A DNA stretch of 64,000 bases from Alkalihalobacterium chitinilyticum (GTDB lineage: Bacteria; Bacillota; Bacilli; Bacillales; Bacillaceae_F), in the NCBI RefSeq assembly GCF_029028005.1, contig NZ_JAOTPO010000003.1:186001-250000 (forward strand). Reading direction: 5' to 3'. The first letter of the stretch is position 1, and every line of letters begins with the position of its first letter. Shown here one piece after another: positions 9,553 to 17,942 of the stretch. The notes under the pieces were generated by a model that saw only the letters and a program-made list of their open reading frames with translations, had not been told where the DNA came from and did not search any database. The translations under genes and the position numbers were made by a program.

Positions 9553-9971
9553 TTCATGTTCCTCCTAAATGCACAATTAAATAAATGCTTATTTCATAAA
9601 AGTATTTTGACTAACTTTACAAATATTGTGAAAAATCATTAGTATTCTACCGTACTGCAATGATAACTCGTCGTAGTCGAGGCAGAAGACTCCGTAAAAA
9701 ACATTAGGTAATACACACCTAGATCACTAAAAGTTAATCTGTGCGTTCATTTCAGATAATATCGTTGAAATTAAAGTTAGCCTGAAAAAATTGACCTCTA
9801 CTGTTACTAATCGTTACAAGTTCTTTCTAGTGTCCTATAAATTATTGGCGTGCCATCTGCCATAAGCGTTATTCCTTTTGCCATTAAAATTTACCCGAAC
9901 TAATCACTTGTTTGTAGTATAACTTAAATATGAATTAGAAAACAAGATGTATCTAGAAAAATTGGAACAAT
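9553..9971. other. Long gap upstream of rnjB without a gene
   Basis: About 420 bases without a credible gene. The high end holds a possible promoter (9916-9945), so the rnjB transcript may carry a ~350-base leader, or a short separate RNA may be made. A small inverted repeat CTCG/CGAG occurs near 9667-9681, and a weak 5-bp stem followed by T6 on the minus strand near 9698-9722. The rest appears unstructured to the eye. Confidence 0.5.
9916..9945 (-). promoter_or_regulatory. Possible sigma-A promoter far upstream of rnjB
   Basis: On the minus strand, TTGTTT (9940-9945), an 18-base spacer and TATACT (9916-9921). The -10 matches TATAAT at 5 of 6, the -35 is weak. It lies just after the dapA terminator and points towards rnjB. 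Confidence 0.4.
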
Positions 9972-9975
9972 AAAA

Positions 9976-9998
9976 CAGCTGAACCGTTGGTTCAGCTG
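9976..9998 (-). terminator. Rho-independent terminator of asd-dapG-dapA
   Basis: CAGCTGAACC and GGTTCAGCTG form a 10-bp perfect stem with a 3-base loop, followed by TTTTATTG on the minus strand. The upstream arm includes the dapA stop codon TGA, so gene end and terminator overlap. Confidence 0.88.
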
Positions 9999-10867
9999 CT
10001 TATAATTTGATATAGAGTGTTTTTCTCATCATTTGTTAAAGGAACTAGCGGCAGTCTAACACTACCCACATCAATTCCTTTTAATTGGAGTGCCATCTTA
10101 ACACTAGTCGGATTTGGAGTGAAAAACAATGCTTTCATAATTGGAAGGTATTTGCGATGTAGTTTAGCGGCCTCATTAACACTCCCTGCTTGAAACAATT
10201 GAACAATTTCTTGCATTTCATTCCCAATGATATGTGAAGCTACAGAAACAACACCGTTACCGCCGATTGCCATAGACGGTAATGTTAAACTGTCATCACC
10301 ACTATACAACGAAAAATCAGCATCTGTTTTTTCAATAATTGCGGCCATTTGTTCTAAATCACCGCTAGCTTCCTTAACCGAAACAATATTTTTTACTTTG
10401 GATAACTCAATAATTGTATCGGCAGTCATGTTGACTACTGATCGACCTGGAATATTGTAAAGCATGACTGGTAAAGTTGTCGAATTGGCAATCGCCTTAA
10501 AATGTTCAATCATGCCTTGTTGTGACGGTTTATTATAATAAGGAGCCACTGCCATTACCCCATTAATTCCAAGCAATTGAGCTTCCTTTGTTAATTCAAT
10601 TGAAGCTTGCGTATTATTGGATCCTGTACCAGCTATAACTGGGATTCTCCCATTAACAGTTTTTGCGACAGTTTCAAAAAGAGCTAACTTTTCATCTTTC
10701 GTTATAGTCGGTGATTCACCTGTTGTACCTGCAACAACGAGTCCGTCAGAACCATTGTTAATAAGATATTCAACAAGTGATTCTGTTTTGGGAAGATCTA
10801 TTGCACCCAACTCATCAAAAGGAGTCACCATCGCTGTTAAAACCCGACCAAAATTCACTTTGTTCAT
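9992..10867 (-). CDS. dapA: 4-hydroxy-tetrahydrodipicolinate synthase
   Basis: A 291-residue TIM-barrel aldolase that condenses pyruvate with aspartate semialdehyde in the diaminopimelate/lysine pathway. GTTGE (47-51) and YNIPGR (137-142) carry the threonine and tyrosine of the proton relay, and VKEASGD places the Schiff-base lysine at residue 165. It follows dapG by 27 bases and closes the asd-dapG-dapA transcript. Its product is also the substrate of dipicolinate synthase SpoVF encoded just upstream, so the cluster serves peptidoglycan, lysine and spore-core dipicolinate. Confidence 0.97.
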   Translation of the reverse strand: MNKVNFGRVLTAMVTPFDELGAIDLPKTESLVEYLINNGSDGLVVAGTTGESPTITKDEKLALFETVAKTVNGRIPVIAGTGSNNTQASIELTKEAQLLGINGVMAVAPYYNKPSQQGMIEHFKAIANSTTLPVMLYNIPGRSVVNMTADTIIELSKVKNIVSVKEASGDLEQMAAIIEKTDADFSLYSGDDSLTLPSMAIGGNGVVSVASHIIGNEMQEIVQLFQAGSVNEAAKLHRKYLPIMKALFFTPNPTSVKMALQLKGIDVGSVRLPLVPLTNDEKNTLYQIISS

Positions 10868-10894
10868 CTCCTTAACTGTAGCTACATTACAGTA

Positions 10895-12139
10895 TCATTC
10901 TTCCAATGAACGGCTTGGTTCAAACATACTTTCTTTCTCAAGCTGAAACATGTCATGTAAAGCATTAACTGCTTTAATCATATCTTCACCTTTAACAAGC
11001 ACCCAAATGGTCGTGTGTGAGTCTGCTGACTGTAAGATTTGTATGTTTTCTTTCGAAAGTGCAGCTACAATTTTTGCTGTTACTCCAGGAACTCCTGTCA
11101 TTCCTGCCCCGACTGCTGAAATTTTGGCACATTTTCGTGTAACTTGTGGTTCATATCCCATTTGTTCTAATACTTCTATTGCACGATCTGCAACTTCGTC
11201 CATTACTGTATAAACAACACCTAATGGATTGATATTAATAAAGTCAACACTAATTTTTTCATTTGCCATTGCCTTAAACACTTTTTCTTGAAGATCATAT
11301 TGACCTTCTTTAGCCAGCACCTTAATCTGTGTCACTTTAGCTAAGTTGGCAATACCTGTAATTAGTCGATCTTGAACGTCTTGACCTTGTTGGTCTCCTA
11401 CTGTGGATGTTACGATCGTTCCTTTACTGTCTGAATAAGTCGAACGAATGTGAATGGGTATTTTTGACTGCATCGCAATTTCTACTGCACGAGGGTGAAT
11501 GACTTTCGCCCCTTGATAAGCCATATTACATATTTCATTATACGTAACAACCGATAAGGGCCTAGCACCTTCAACAATACGAGGATCTGCTGTCATTACA
11601 CCTTCTACATCTGTAAATATATCAACCCATTCTGCTCCAACGGCTGCTCCAATTGCTGTTGCAGACGTGTCGCTGCCACCACGGCCAAGAGTTGTGATTT
11701 CACCCGTTTTCGATTGACCTTGAAAACCTGCTACAACTACTGCATCAACTTTTTCAAGTGTCTTTAATAACTTTTCACATTTCATCTCTAAGATTTTTGC
11801 ATTTGAGAAATCATCGTTTGTTCTGAAGCCAGCTTGAGCACCGGTCATGGCTGTTGCCTGCACACCATAGCTACTTAGTAAATCTGTAAAAACGACCGAA
11901 GAAATAACTTCTCCACAAGAAAGAAGAAGATCTTGTTCTCTCTTCGCCACCGTTTTAGTGTTTATAAGATTTAGTAATGTGTCGGTAGCATATGGATCGC
12001 CACTGCGACCCATCGCTGACACAACAACTATAACTTTATAACCATCATTTACCGATCTTTGAACATGACGAGCTGCTAATCGTCGCACCTCGTCATTTTT
12101 AACAGACGTTCCACCAAACTTTTGAACAATTACCTTCAT
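10895..12139 (-). CDS. dapG: Aspartokinase I (DapG)
   Basis: A 414-residue aspartate kinase, the first step of the aspartate family pathway. The N-terminal amino-acid-kinase domain starts with VQKFGGTSV (4-12) and contains TTLGRGGSDTSA and FTDVEGVMTADPR. Two C-terminal ACT domains (about 265-405) form the regulatory part. The position in asd-dapG-dapA identifies it with B. subtilis DapG, the diaminopimelate-sensitive isoenzyme; that inhibition is known for the family, not read here. ATG 12139 lies 13 bases after asd. Confidence 0.95.
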   Translation of the reverse strand: MKVIVQKFGGTSVKNDEVRRLAARHVQRSVNDGYKVIVVVSAMGRSGDPYATDTLLNLINTKTVAKREQDLLLSCGEVISSVVFTDLLSSYGVQATAMTGAQAGFRTNDDFSNAKILEMKCEKLLKTLEKVDAVVVAGFQGQSKTGEITTLGRGGSDTSATAIGAAVGAEWVDIFTDVEGVMTADPRIVEGARPLSVVTYNEICNMAYQGAKVIHPRAVEIAMQSKIPIHIRSTYSDSKGTIVTSTVGDQQGQDVQDRLITGIANLAKVTQIKVLAKEGQYDLQEKVFKAMANEKISVDFININPLGVVYTVMDEVADRAIEVLEQMGYEPQVTRKCAKISAVGAGMTGVPGVTAKIVAALSKENIQILQSADSHTTIWVLVKGEDMIKAVNALHDMFQLEKESMFEPSRSLEE

Positions 12140-12152
12140 AGGACACCTACTC

Positions 12153-13202
12153 TTATTTCAATAATTGTAATTTAACTAAACTCTCTGCGATTTGAACTGA
12201 GTTCCATGCAGCACCCTTAAGAAGGTTATCTGAGACAATCCACATATGGAAGCCGTTATCTCGATCTAAATCTTTTCGAATTCTACCAACAAATACATCA
12301 TTTTTACCAACACAATCAATTGCCATTGGATATACTTGATTTGCTGGGTCATCTTGTAACGTTACACCTGGTGAAGAAGCTAGCAGTTCCTTAATTTCTT
12401 CAACTGTTGCTCCGCCCTTTTCTGTTTCAACATATACCGATTCTGAATGACCTGTTTCAACAGGCAGACGAACGCAAGTAGCAGCTACTTCTAATTCTGG
12501 AAGATGCATAATTTTTTTTGTTTCATTAATCATCTTCATTTCTTCAAAAGTGTATCCATTTTCTTGGAATTTATCGATTTGAGGAATCGCATTAAACGCA
12601 ATTTGGTAATGCTTTTTATCCCCGCCTACCGGAAGAACTTCTGGAGTTACTTCTTTTCCTTCCAATAGGTCCCTTGTTTGTTCTTTCATTTCATTAATAG
12701 CATTTAACCCTGCACCAGATACGGCTTGGTACGTTGACACAACCACTTTTTTAATACCATATTTTTCACGTAAAGGTTCAAGAGCTACTACCATTTGAAT
12801 AGTTGAGCAATTTGGGTTAGCAATAATCCCGTTATGAAGTCGCAAATCTTCCTCATTTACTTCAGGTACAACTAGAGGTACATTTTCATCCATTCGGAAC
12901 GCACTTGTATTATCAACACAAATCGCTCCACGCTTTGCTGCTTCTGGAGCCAGCGCTTTAGAAACGGAACCACCTGCACTGAACAGTGCCAGCTGTACCC
13001 CTTCAAAACTTTCTGGAGTTGCTTCTTCCACTGTAATCTCTTCACCTTTAAAAATGATCTTCTTTCCTGCAGAACGCTTAGAAGAAAGTAGTTTAACCGA
13101 TTGAATTGGAAAATCTCTTTCCTCTAATGTCTTTAACATTTGTTGTCCTACCGCTCCTGTTGCTCCAACGACCGCTATATGATATCCTTTTTCAACTGCC
13201 AT
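12153..13202 (-). CDS. asd: Aspartate-semialdehyde dehydrogenase
   Basis: A 349-residue enzyme reducing aspartyl phosphate to aspartate semialdehyde with NADPH. The nucleotide-binding motif GATGAVG is at 13-19, the catalytic cysteine is C132 in NPNCSTIQ, and the substrate-binding ETGHSE motif lies near residue 253. It is the first gene of asd-dapG-dapA and has a good promoter in the 181-base gap behind spoVFB. Confidence 0.97.
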   Translation of the reverse strand: MAVEKGYHIAVVGATGAVGQQMLKTLEERDFPIQSVKLLSSKRSAGKKIIFKGEEITVEEATPESFEGVQLALFSAGGSVSKALAPEAAKRGAICVDNTSAFRMDENVPLVVPEVNEEDLRLHNGIIANPNCSTIQMVVALEPLREKYGIKKVVVSTYQAVSGAGLNAINEMKEQTRDLLEGKEVTPEVLPVGGDKKHYQIAFNAIPQIDKFQENGYTFEEMKMINETKKIMHLPELEVAATCVRLPVETGHSESVYVETEKGGATVEEIKELLASSPGVTLQDDPANQVYPMAIDCVGKNDVFVGRIRKDLDRDNGFHMWIVSDNLLKGAAWNSVQIAESLVKLQLLK

Positions 13203-13287
13203 AATTGCTATCTCCCTTCAAGATTCGTAGTTTAATAGTGGATGTTTAAACACTCACCAAAATAAGAAGTTCATATTGATGACATCT

Positions 13288-13316
13288 ATTTTAACATACC
13301 GTAGCTTAAATGACAG
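13288..13316 (-). promoter_or_regulatory. Sigma-A promoter of asd-dapG-dapA
   Basis: On the minus strand, CTGTCA (13311-13316), a 17-base spacer and TAAAAT (13288-13293), with TG one base before the -10 (extended -10). It lies about 86 bases upstream of asd and would let asd be made in vegetative cells independently of the sporulation genes before it. Confidence 0.65.
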
Positions 13317-13383
13317 TAAATCACTCAAGCACTCCTATTAAACTTTAAGGGAAATCTAAATTTTTAGCAACAACGTTATAGGA

Positions 13384-13977
13384 CTAGTCTCTGAATTTTT
13401 CCACTAAAACTGGTTGATATTGTTTACCAGCAATCGCAGACTCAATAGTTTCAGGTAATGCTTCCATTCTCGCTACTAGAGAGTTAGGTTTTACCTGTGG
13501 ATTATCTTGACCGAATGGAACAAAATATATATTTTTAGTTGCCATTAAACGCATAATATTGACCCCATTTAACCCGAGTGCATCATTCGTAGATATAGCT
13601 AGCACAACTGGCTTTCCATTTCTTAATGTGGCCTTGGCACCCATTAATACAGGTGAATCTGTCATTGCATTAGCAAATTTACTGGTGGAATTTCCCGTCA
13701 TTGGGGCAATAACCATACAATCTAATGGTGTCTTTGGGCCAAATGGTTCAGCTTTTGGCATTGAATCAACAATATCCTCTTGTGTAATTTCTTTAATTTT
13801 TTGGATCCAGTCTTCACTTTTTCCAAACTTTGTGTCTGTTGATGCCACTGTATGAGTGACGAATGGAGTAACCTTAGCCCCCATTTCTACCAATTTTTTC
13901 ATTAAAGGTAAAACTTCATCGTACGTACAATGAGAACCGGTTAATCCAAAGCCAATGTGCTTTCCTTTTAATGACAT
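13384..13977 (-). CDS. spoVFB: Dipicolinate synthase subunit B
   Basis: About 197 residues of a flavoprotein-like fold: GKHIGFGLTGSHCTYDEV at the N-terminus and PMTGNSTSKFANAMTD, typical of the flavodoxin/decarboxylase-like SpoVFB family. Together with SpoVFA it oxidises dihydrodipicolinate to dipicolinic acid in the mother cell. I choose ATG 13977 because AGGAGG is 8 bases away; the in-frame ATG at 13983 is only 2 bases from the box. It follows spoVFA by 16 bases. Confidence 0.94.
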   Translation of the reverse strand: MSLKGKHIGFGLTGSHCTYDEVLPLMKKLVEMGAKVTPFVTHTVASTDTKFGKSEDWIQKIKEITQEDIVDSMPKAEPFGPKTPLDCMVIAPMTGNSTSKFANAMTDSPVLMGAKATLRNGKPVVLAISTNDALGLNGVNIMRLMATKNIYFVPFGQDNPQVKPNSLVARMEALPETIESAIAGKQYQPVLVEKFRD

Positions 13978-13993
13978 GACCATGTCCTCCTTT

Positions 13994-14878
13994 TTATTTC
14001 TTATCTTGATCTTTTAGTAATTCAGCTAACACGTTAGCTAATATTTGACCCGCTGTTTTGGGAGCTACTATTCCTGGCAGACCTGGAGCTAGCAGAGCTT
14101 TTATGCCCCGCTTCTCAGCATAACGGAAATCAGTACCACCTGGCTTAGAAGCAAGATCAATAATAAGTGAATTTGTAGGCATTTGTGCAATCACATCTGC
14201 CGAAACGATCAAGGTTGGAATCGTATTTATACAAATATCTACATCTGAAACTTGATCAATTAACTTCGATGTGTGAAATGGTTTAAGACCCATTTCAGTT
14301 ATTCGAGCAATATGACTGGAGTTTCTTGCTCCTACTCTCACATCCGCTCCTAATGCTGCAAATGTTCTTGCTACTGACATACCCACACGACCGAATCCTA
14401 TGACAACTACCTTTGAACTGTGAATCGTAATATCGGTATGTTGAATAGCCATCATAATAGTACCTTCTACCGTAGGAATTGAATTATATATAGCTATGTC
14501 ATCTCGTTCTAGTAACTTTACTAGTCTGCGGTTTGCACTCTTAACCGTTTGGTTTAAATAATCATTTGTGATCCCTGTATATACTACGCAATGGTCAGGT
14601 GTCTTTTTTAAAATCTCCTGAGTCAACTTGATTCCTTCATTTGAAAAGATAGTTTCCACTTCACCTTGTTGACCAGTTCCACTAACAGGCAATAGGATCG
14701 CATCTACTGACTGAAAGTCGACTTCATCAATCTGCTTCTTTGTTGCACCGACAAATCCGTCATCCAGTTGTTCAAAACCAACCATCGAGATTTTTCCATC
14801 AAGTGTTGAAAGCTTGCGAATAATTTCTAGTTGCCTTGCATCCCCGCCCATGATGACAATGTGTTTCCCAGTAAGCAT
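13994..14878 (-). CDS. spoVFA: Dipicolinate synthase subunit A
   Basis: A 294-residue NAD(P)-dependent oxidoreductase related to dehydrogenases of the D-2-hydroxyacid/alanine dehydrogenase type. The N-terminus has IVIMGGDARQLEII, and the Rossmann motif VVIGFGRVGMSVA is near residues 158-170, with GARNSSHI behind it. It makes dipicolinate (with SpoVFB) during sporulation. In B. subtilis the operon is transcribed by sigma-K; a matching box lies far upstream here (15107-15134). GGGGAGG precedes ATG 14878. Confidence 0.95.
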   Translation of the reverse strand: MLTGKHIVIMGGDARQLEIIRKLSTLDGKISMVGFEQLDDGFVGATKKQIDEVDFQSVDAILLPVSGTGQQGEVETIFSNEGIKLTQEILKKTPDHCVVYTGITNDYLNQTVKSANRRLVKLLERDDIAIYNSIPTVEGTIMMAIQHTDITIHSSKVVVIGFGRVGMSVARTFAALGADVRVGARNSSHIARITEMGLKPFHTSKLIDQVSDVDICINTIPTLIVSADVIAQMPTNSLIIDLASKPGGTDFRYAEKRGIKALLAPGLPGIVAPKTAGQILANVLAELLKDQDKK

Positions 14879-15155
14879 TCTATTCCTCCCCTTTCCTATT
14901 AAATTAACTACTAAATAAGTAAAGGATATATCCTATACTTATCAATGTGGGGGTTAATTGGTGAATAATTACTTAATTCTAAATCCTATTCGCTAGATGT
15001 TAACCTAGTGCTAAGACTGGGGTACATCAGCTAATACTTGTAGCTATCTCTAATTTTTTATGGATAATTTTATATCCATTTGTAATTACCTTAGCTATTT
15101 CACAACTAGCATATGTATTACATGCTGAATGGGTGAGTGTTTAGTTCAAAAATAA
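14879..15155. other. Gap upstream of spoVFA without a gene
   Basis: No gene is visible. The gap holds the spoVFA ribosome-binding site, a 12-base palindrome AGGATATATCCT (14923-14934), a small hairpin ATGGAT...ATCCAT (about 15059-15078) and a sigma-K-like box at the high end. Confidence 0.55.
15107..15134 (-). promoter_or_regulatory. Possible sigma-K promoter of spoVFA-spoVFB
   Basis: On the minus strand, ACC (15132-15134), a 16-base spacer and CATATGCTA (15107-15115), which fits the sigma-K pattern AC-n-CATAnnnTA. The leader to spoVFA would be about 220 bases, longer than usual, so this is a candidate only. Confidence 0.42.
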
Positions 15156-15182
15156 AAAGACTGACAATAATGTCAGCCTTTC
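15156..15182 (-). terminator. Rho-independent terminator of ymxH
   Basis: On the minus strand, AAGGCTGACA and TGTCAGTCTT pair with one G-U and a 4-base loop, followed by TTTATTTTTG. It lies just after the ymxH stop codon. Confidence 0.88.
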
Positions 15183-15193
15183 ATTCCGGTTTC

Positions 15194-15436
15194 TTATTGA
15201 AATTCTCCCATATCAATAATGATCATATCCGTTCCTATCTTTTTAATTTGGTGCCAATATACTTTAACTTCTTTATCTTTTTTTCCAAATCCAAACCATT
15301 TCATGGTTGGAATGATAAAGGCTTGAATTTGGCCGGTACTCTCATCAATTACAAGGTCCGTCTGTCCGAGAATACCTAATCGTTCTCCTTTTTGATAATC
15401 AATAATTTCCTTCCCGCTAATTTCACTTAACCTCAC
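15194..15436 (-). CDS. ymxH: YlmC/YmxH family PRC-barrel protein
   Basis: An 80-residue single PRC-barrel-like domain: MRLSEISGKEIIDYQKGERLG, then a beta strand pattern ending in IKKIGTDMIIIDM. This matches the YlmC/YmxH sporulation-associated family. The start is GTG 15436 behind AGGGGGG. It stands alone between two terminators, as B. subtilis ymxH does between mlpA and spoVFA. No catalytic residues are visible; the function is unknown. Confidence 0.88.
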   Translation of the reverse strand: MRLSEISGKEIIDYQKGERLGILGQTDLVIDESTGQIQAFIIPTMKWFGFGKKDKEVKVYWHQIKKIGTDMIIIDMGEFQ

Positions 15437-15503
15437 GTTTGTCCCCCCTAGTTGTCAAATCTTTTCCCTTTTATATTTCATATGAACAATTGGACAAAAA
15501 AAT

Positions 15504-15525
15504 ACCAGGTTCAATTCAACCTGGT
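15504..15525 (-). terminator. Rho-independent terminator of ylxY-ymxG
   Basis: ACCAGGTT and AACCTGGT form an 8-bp perfect stem, followed by ATTTTTTTG on the minus strand. It is 57 bases after the ymxG stop codon. Confidence 0.92.
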
Positions 15526-15582
15526 AATTAAAAAGTGGTTACTTAGCTAAATGCTGCTAAGGAATAACGCATATTATATTTA

Positions 15583-16821
15583 TTACTGCATCCCTTTTGG
15601 TAATTCACCCTTTGGACTAATAAGAGAAATAGCAGGTGTACTAGTAAAAATTGTCTTAGCTAGATCATTAACAGCATCAATGGAAACATTGTTAATTTCC
15701 TCAATAATCTCATCGAGTGAACGGTGACGTTTTAATAGTAATTCATTTTTGCCGTTTCGGCTCATTCTACTGTTGGTACTCTCTAGACTTAACATTAAGT
15801 TTCCTTTGAGTTGCTCTTTACCGTTATTAAGTTCTTTATCTTTAATACCTTCTTTGCTAAGTTGTTTAACAGTTTCCATTACAGCATCGTACAATTCGTC
15901 TAACTGGTGAGGGGCAGTGCCTGAGTACAGTGTTAATACCCCATCATCTTGGTAAGCCGTATGATAGGAAAACACAGAGTAAGCTAAGCCACGCTTTTCA
16001 CGAATTTCTTGAAAGAGACGGCTGCTCATACTTCCACCTAAAATATTATTTAATAGTACTAGGCTGTAGATATCTTCGTGTCCAATTTGTAAGCCTTGGT
16101 ATCCGATACAAATATGGGCCTGTTCCGTTTCCTTTTTTCTAGCGATATGTTCTGCTAAAAATGTTGGCTTTTCAACATTGCCTGTTCCATCACTTTTCTG
16201 AACTGACGAGAATGTTTCCTTGATTTTATCAATTAATTTCTCATCTACATTACCCGCTATGGATACGACTACATTTTCTGCAGTATAATATCTCCTCATA
16301 TAGTCACGAAGTAAATCGGCATCAAAAGAAGTTAATGTGTCCACAGTGCCAAGAATTGGCAACCCGAGTGGGTGTTCACCGAAGCTAGCCTTCGACAAGA
16401 GATCATGAACAATGTCATCAGGCGTATCATCAACCATTTTAATTTCCTCGAAAACTACATTCTTTTCTTTTTCAAGCTCTTCAGGAGCAAAAACAGAGTT
16501 GAAGAACATATCAGATAAAACGTCTAAAGCATACTCCGCATGCTCATCTAGAACTTTTGAATAATAGCATGTATATTCTTTAGAAGTAAACGCATTCACT
16601 TGACCGCCAATACAATCAAATGACTCCGCTATATCAGCAGCTGAACGCGTCTTTGTTCCTTTAAAGAACATATGCTCTAAGAAATGAGAAACACCATTTT
16701 CACGTTTTTCTTCGAATCTTGAACCTGTTCCAATCCAAATTCCAATTGAAACGGAACGAACATGAGGTATTTGTTCAACAAGTATACGTAAGCCGTTTGG
16801 CAGTTCAACTTTTTGTATCAA
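15583..16821 (-). CDS. mlpA: M16 family zinc protease YmxG (MlpA)
   Basis: A 412-residue mitochondrial-processing-peptidase-like enzyme. HFLEH (about 46-50) is the HxxEH zinc motif, with VFEEIKMVDDTPDD as the downstream acidic segment. The C-terminal half has EIREKRGLAYSVFSYH, the usual R/Y motif. It carries both halves needed to act as a homodimer, unlike the YmfF/YmfH pair. The start is TTG 16821, preceded by GGGGG. It follows ylxY by 16 bases and shares its terminator. The substrate is not known. Confidence 0.93.
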   Translation of the reverse strand: MIQKVELPNGLRILVEQIPHVRSVSIGIWIGTGSRFEEKRENGVSHFLEHMFFKGTKTRSAADIAESFDCIGGQVNAFTSKEYTCYYSKVLDEHAEYALDVLSDMFFNSVFAPEELEKEKNVVFEEIKMVDDTPDDIVHDLLSKASFGEHPLGLPILGTVDTLTSFDADLLRDYMRRYYTAENVVVSIAGNVDEKLIDKIKETFSSVQKSDGTGNVEKPTFLAEHIARKKETEQAHICIGYQGLQIGHEDIYSLVLLNNILGGSMSSRLFQEIREKRGLAYSVFSYHTAYQDDGVLTLYSGTAPHQLDELYDAVMETVKQLSKEGIKDKELNNGKEQLKGNLMLSLESTNSRMSRNGKNELLLKRHRSLDEIIEEINNVSIDAVNDLAKTIFTSTPAISLISPKGELPKGMQ

Positions 16822-16837
16822 TATACATCCCCCTAAC

Positions 16838-17815
16838 TTAGTCTAGGGTTACACCAAAATTTATTCTTGACTCATCCATTAAGTGTGAGACGGTACCAAT
16901 TTGATACCCTTTGTTTTTTATGCCGACAATCATTTGCTCCAGGCCTGCTGCAGTAGATGAAGTCGGGTGCATCAATACCATAGCTCCTGGATGAACTTTA
17001 CCCAGAACTCTTTGTGCCATCGATTGGGGATCTGGTCGCTTCCAATCGACTGTATCAACACTCCACATGATTGTTTTCATATTTAAATTTGCAGCAATAT
17101 CAACAACTTCCTGCCGAAAGCTTCCACTAGGAGGAGCAAACCACTTTGGTGTAACTTCTAATGTTGCATAGATCACTTCGTTTGTTTTATTAAGTTCTTC
17201 TTTAATACGTGCAGCTGATAGTTGTTTCATATCTGGATGTGAATAGGCATGATTACCAATCTCATGACCTTCTTCAAGTATCATTTTAGCCAATTTTGGA
17301 TTATTTTTTACCCAAGAGCCATCTAAAAAGAAAGTCGACTTAACATCATGCTTATTCATAATCTTCAACATATCAGGTAAATATTCATTTCCCCAGGCTA
17401 CGTTTACAAGAAGACTAACCATTGGCTTTTCTGGGTTCCCTTTATAAATAGGCAGTGGCGGTAAGTCTTCTAAATGAACTTTTGGCTCCAGTTCACGAAA
17501 CACGAGCTTATGCTTATCAAAGACAGCTTCCTTTTTCATTTTCTGGTAGGAAGCCTCAATATCAACTTCCAAGCCATTGTAACCTGGGACAGCTTTCCAA
17601 ACTTTATCTGCAACTGCGTCAATAGGCTCCTTTTCATACTTTTTCGCCTCAGTCGCAATTTTTTCATATAGTGGGTCTTGCATCTTAGAAACCATGATTG
17701 ATTCTTGCTTCAATTGGTCTATGTAATTCACTGAAAATGGGTTTTGAATCGTCCCATATGCAATAAGAATAATAAAGAGAAATATAAATAAATGAACACT
17801 AAACTTACTCCTCAT
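16838..17815 (-). CDS. ylxY: Polysaccharide deacetylase family protein YlxY
   Basis: About 325 residues, with an N-terminal membrane/signal segment (FSVHLFIFLFIILIAYG) and a C-terminal NodB-type deacetylase domain: FFLDGSWV, EIGNHAYSHPDM (the HxxxxD-like zinc motif) and PSGSFRQEV. In many members of this family some metal ligands are changed; the first motif here reads TFFLDGSWV rather than TFDDG, so full activity is doubtful. ATG 17815 has AAGGGGG upstream; the reading frame stays open further upstream but without a ribosome-binding site. It is the first gene of ylxY-mlpA. Confidence 0.9.
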   Translation of the reverse strand: MRSKFSVHLFIFLFIILIAYGTIQNPFSVNYIDQLKQESIMVSKMQDPLYEKIATEAKKYEKEPIDAVADKVWKAVPGYNGLEVDIEASYQKMKKEAVFDKHKLVFRELEPKVHLEDLPPLPIYKGNPEKPMVSLLVNVAWGNEYLPDMLKIMNKHDVKSTFFLDGSWVKNNPKLAKMILEEGHEIGNHAYSHPDMKQLSAARIKEELNKTNEVIYATLEVTPKWFAPPSGSFRQEVVDIAANLNMKTIMWSVDTVDWKRPDPQSMAQRVLGKVHPGAMVLMHPTSSTAAGLEQMIVGIKNKGYQIGTVSHLMDESRINFGVTLD

Positions 17816-17912
17816 CGCTCTACCCCCTTGTACTAAATCGTATGCACATATTGGACAGGGTAGAACAAGTGAGCTTGAAAAGTATTCCGCCATTCTTTAA
17901 AGGTGCTTAAAA

Positions 17913-17937
17913 AGAGACTGGTCACTGTCCAGCCTCT
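17913..17937 (-). terminator. Rho-independent terminator of pnpA
   Basis: On the minus strand, AGAGGCTGG and CCAGTCTCT pair over 9 bp (one G-U) with a 7-base loop, followed by TTTTT. It directly follows the pnpA stop codon. Confidence 0.88.
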
Positions 17938-17942
17938 CCTTA

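Noticed and set aside
9807-9884. 25-codon minus-strand frame (MAKGITLMADG...) in the rnjB leader
   Set aside because: There is no ribosome-binding site before the ATG and the peptide has no recognisable feature. Length alone does not support it.
10617-10946. 109-codon plus-strand frame across dapA/dapG
   Set aside because: It overlaps the conserved dapA N-terminus and the dapG end on the other strand, with no start signal.
14923-14934. Palindrome AGGATATATCCT upstream of spoVFA as an operator
   Set aside because: A 12-base AT-rich palindrome is not rare in such a genome, and it is not placed at a recognisable promoter.
17816-17850. Sigma-E promoter before ylxY (CATACGAT)
   Set aside because: The -10-like box matches 7 of 8, but no -35 sequence is found at a fitting distance.
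17816-17893. N-terminal extension of YlxY with a CPIC motif
   Set aside because: The frame is open for 26 codons, but the ATG at 17815 has a strong ribosome-binding site and leads directly into the membrane segment; the upstream ATG has none.
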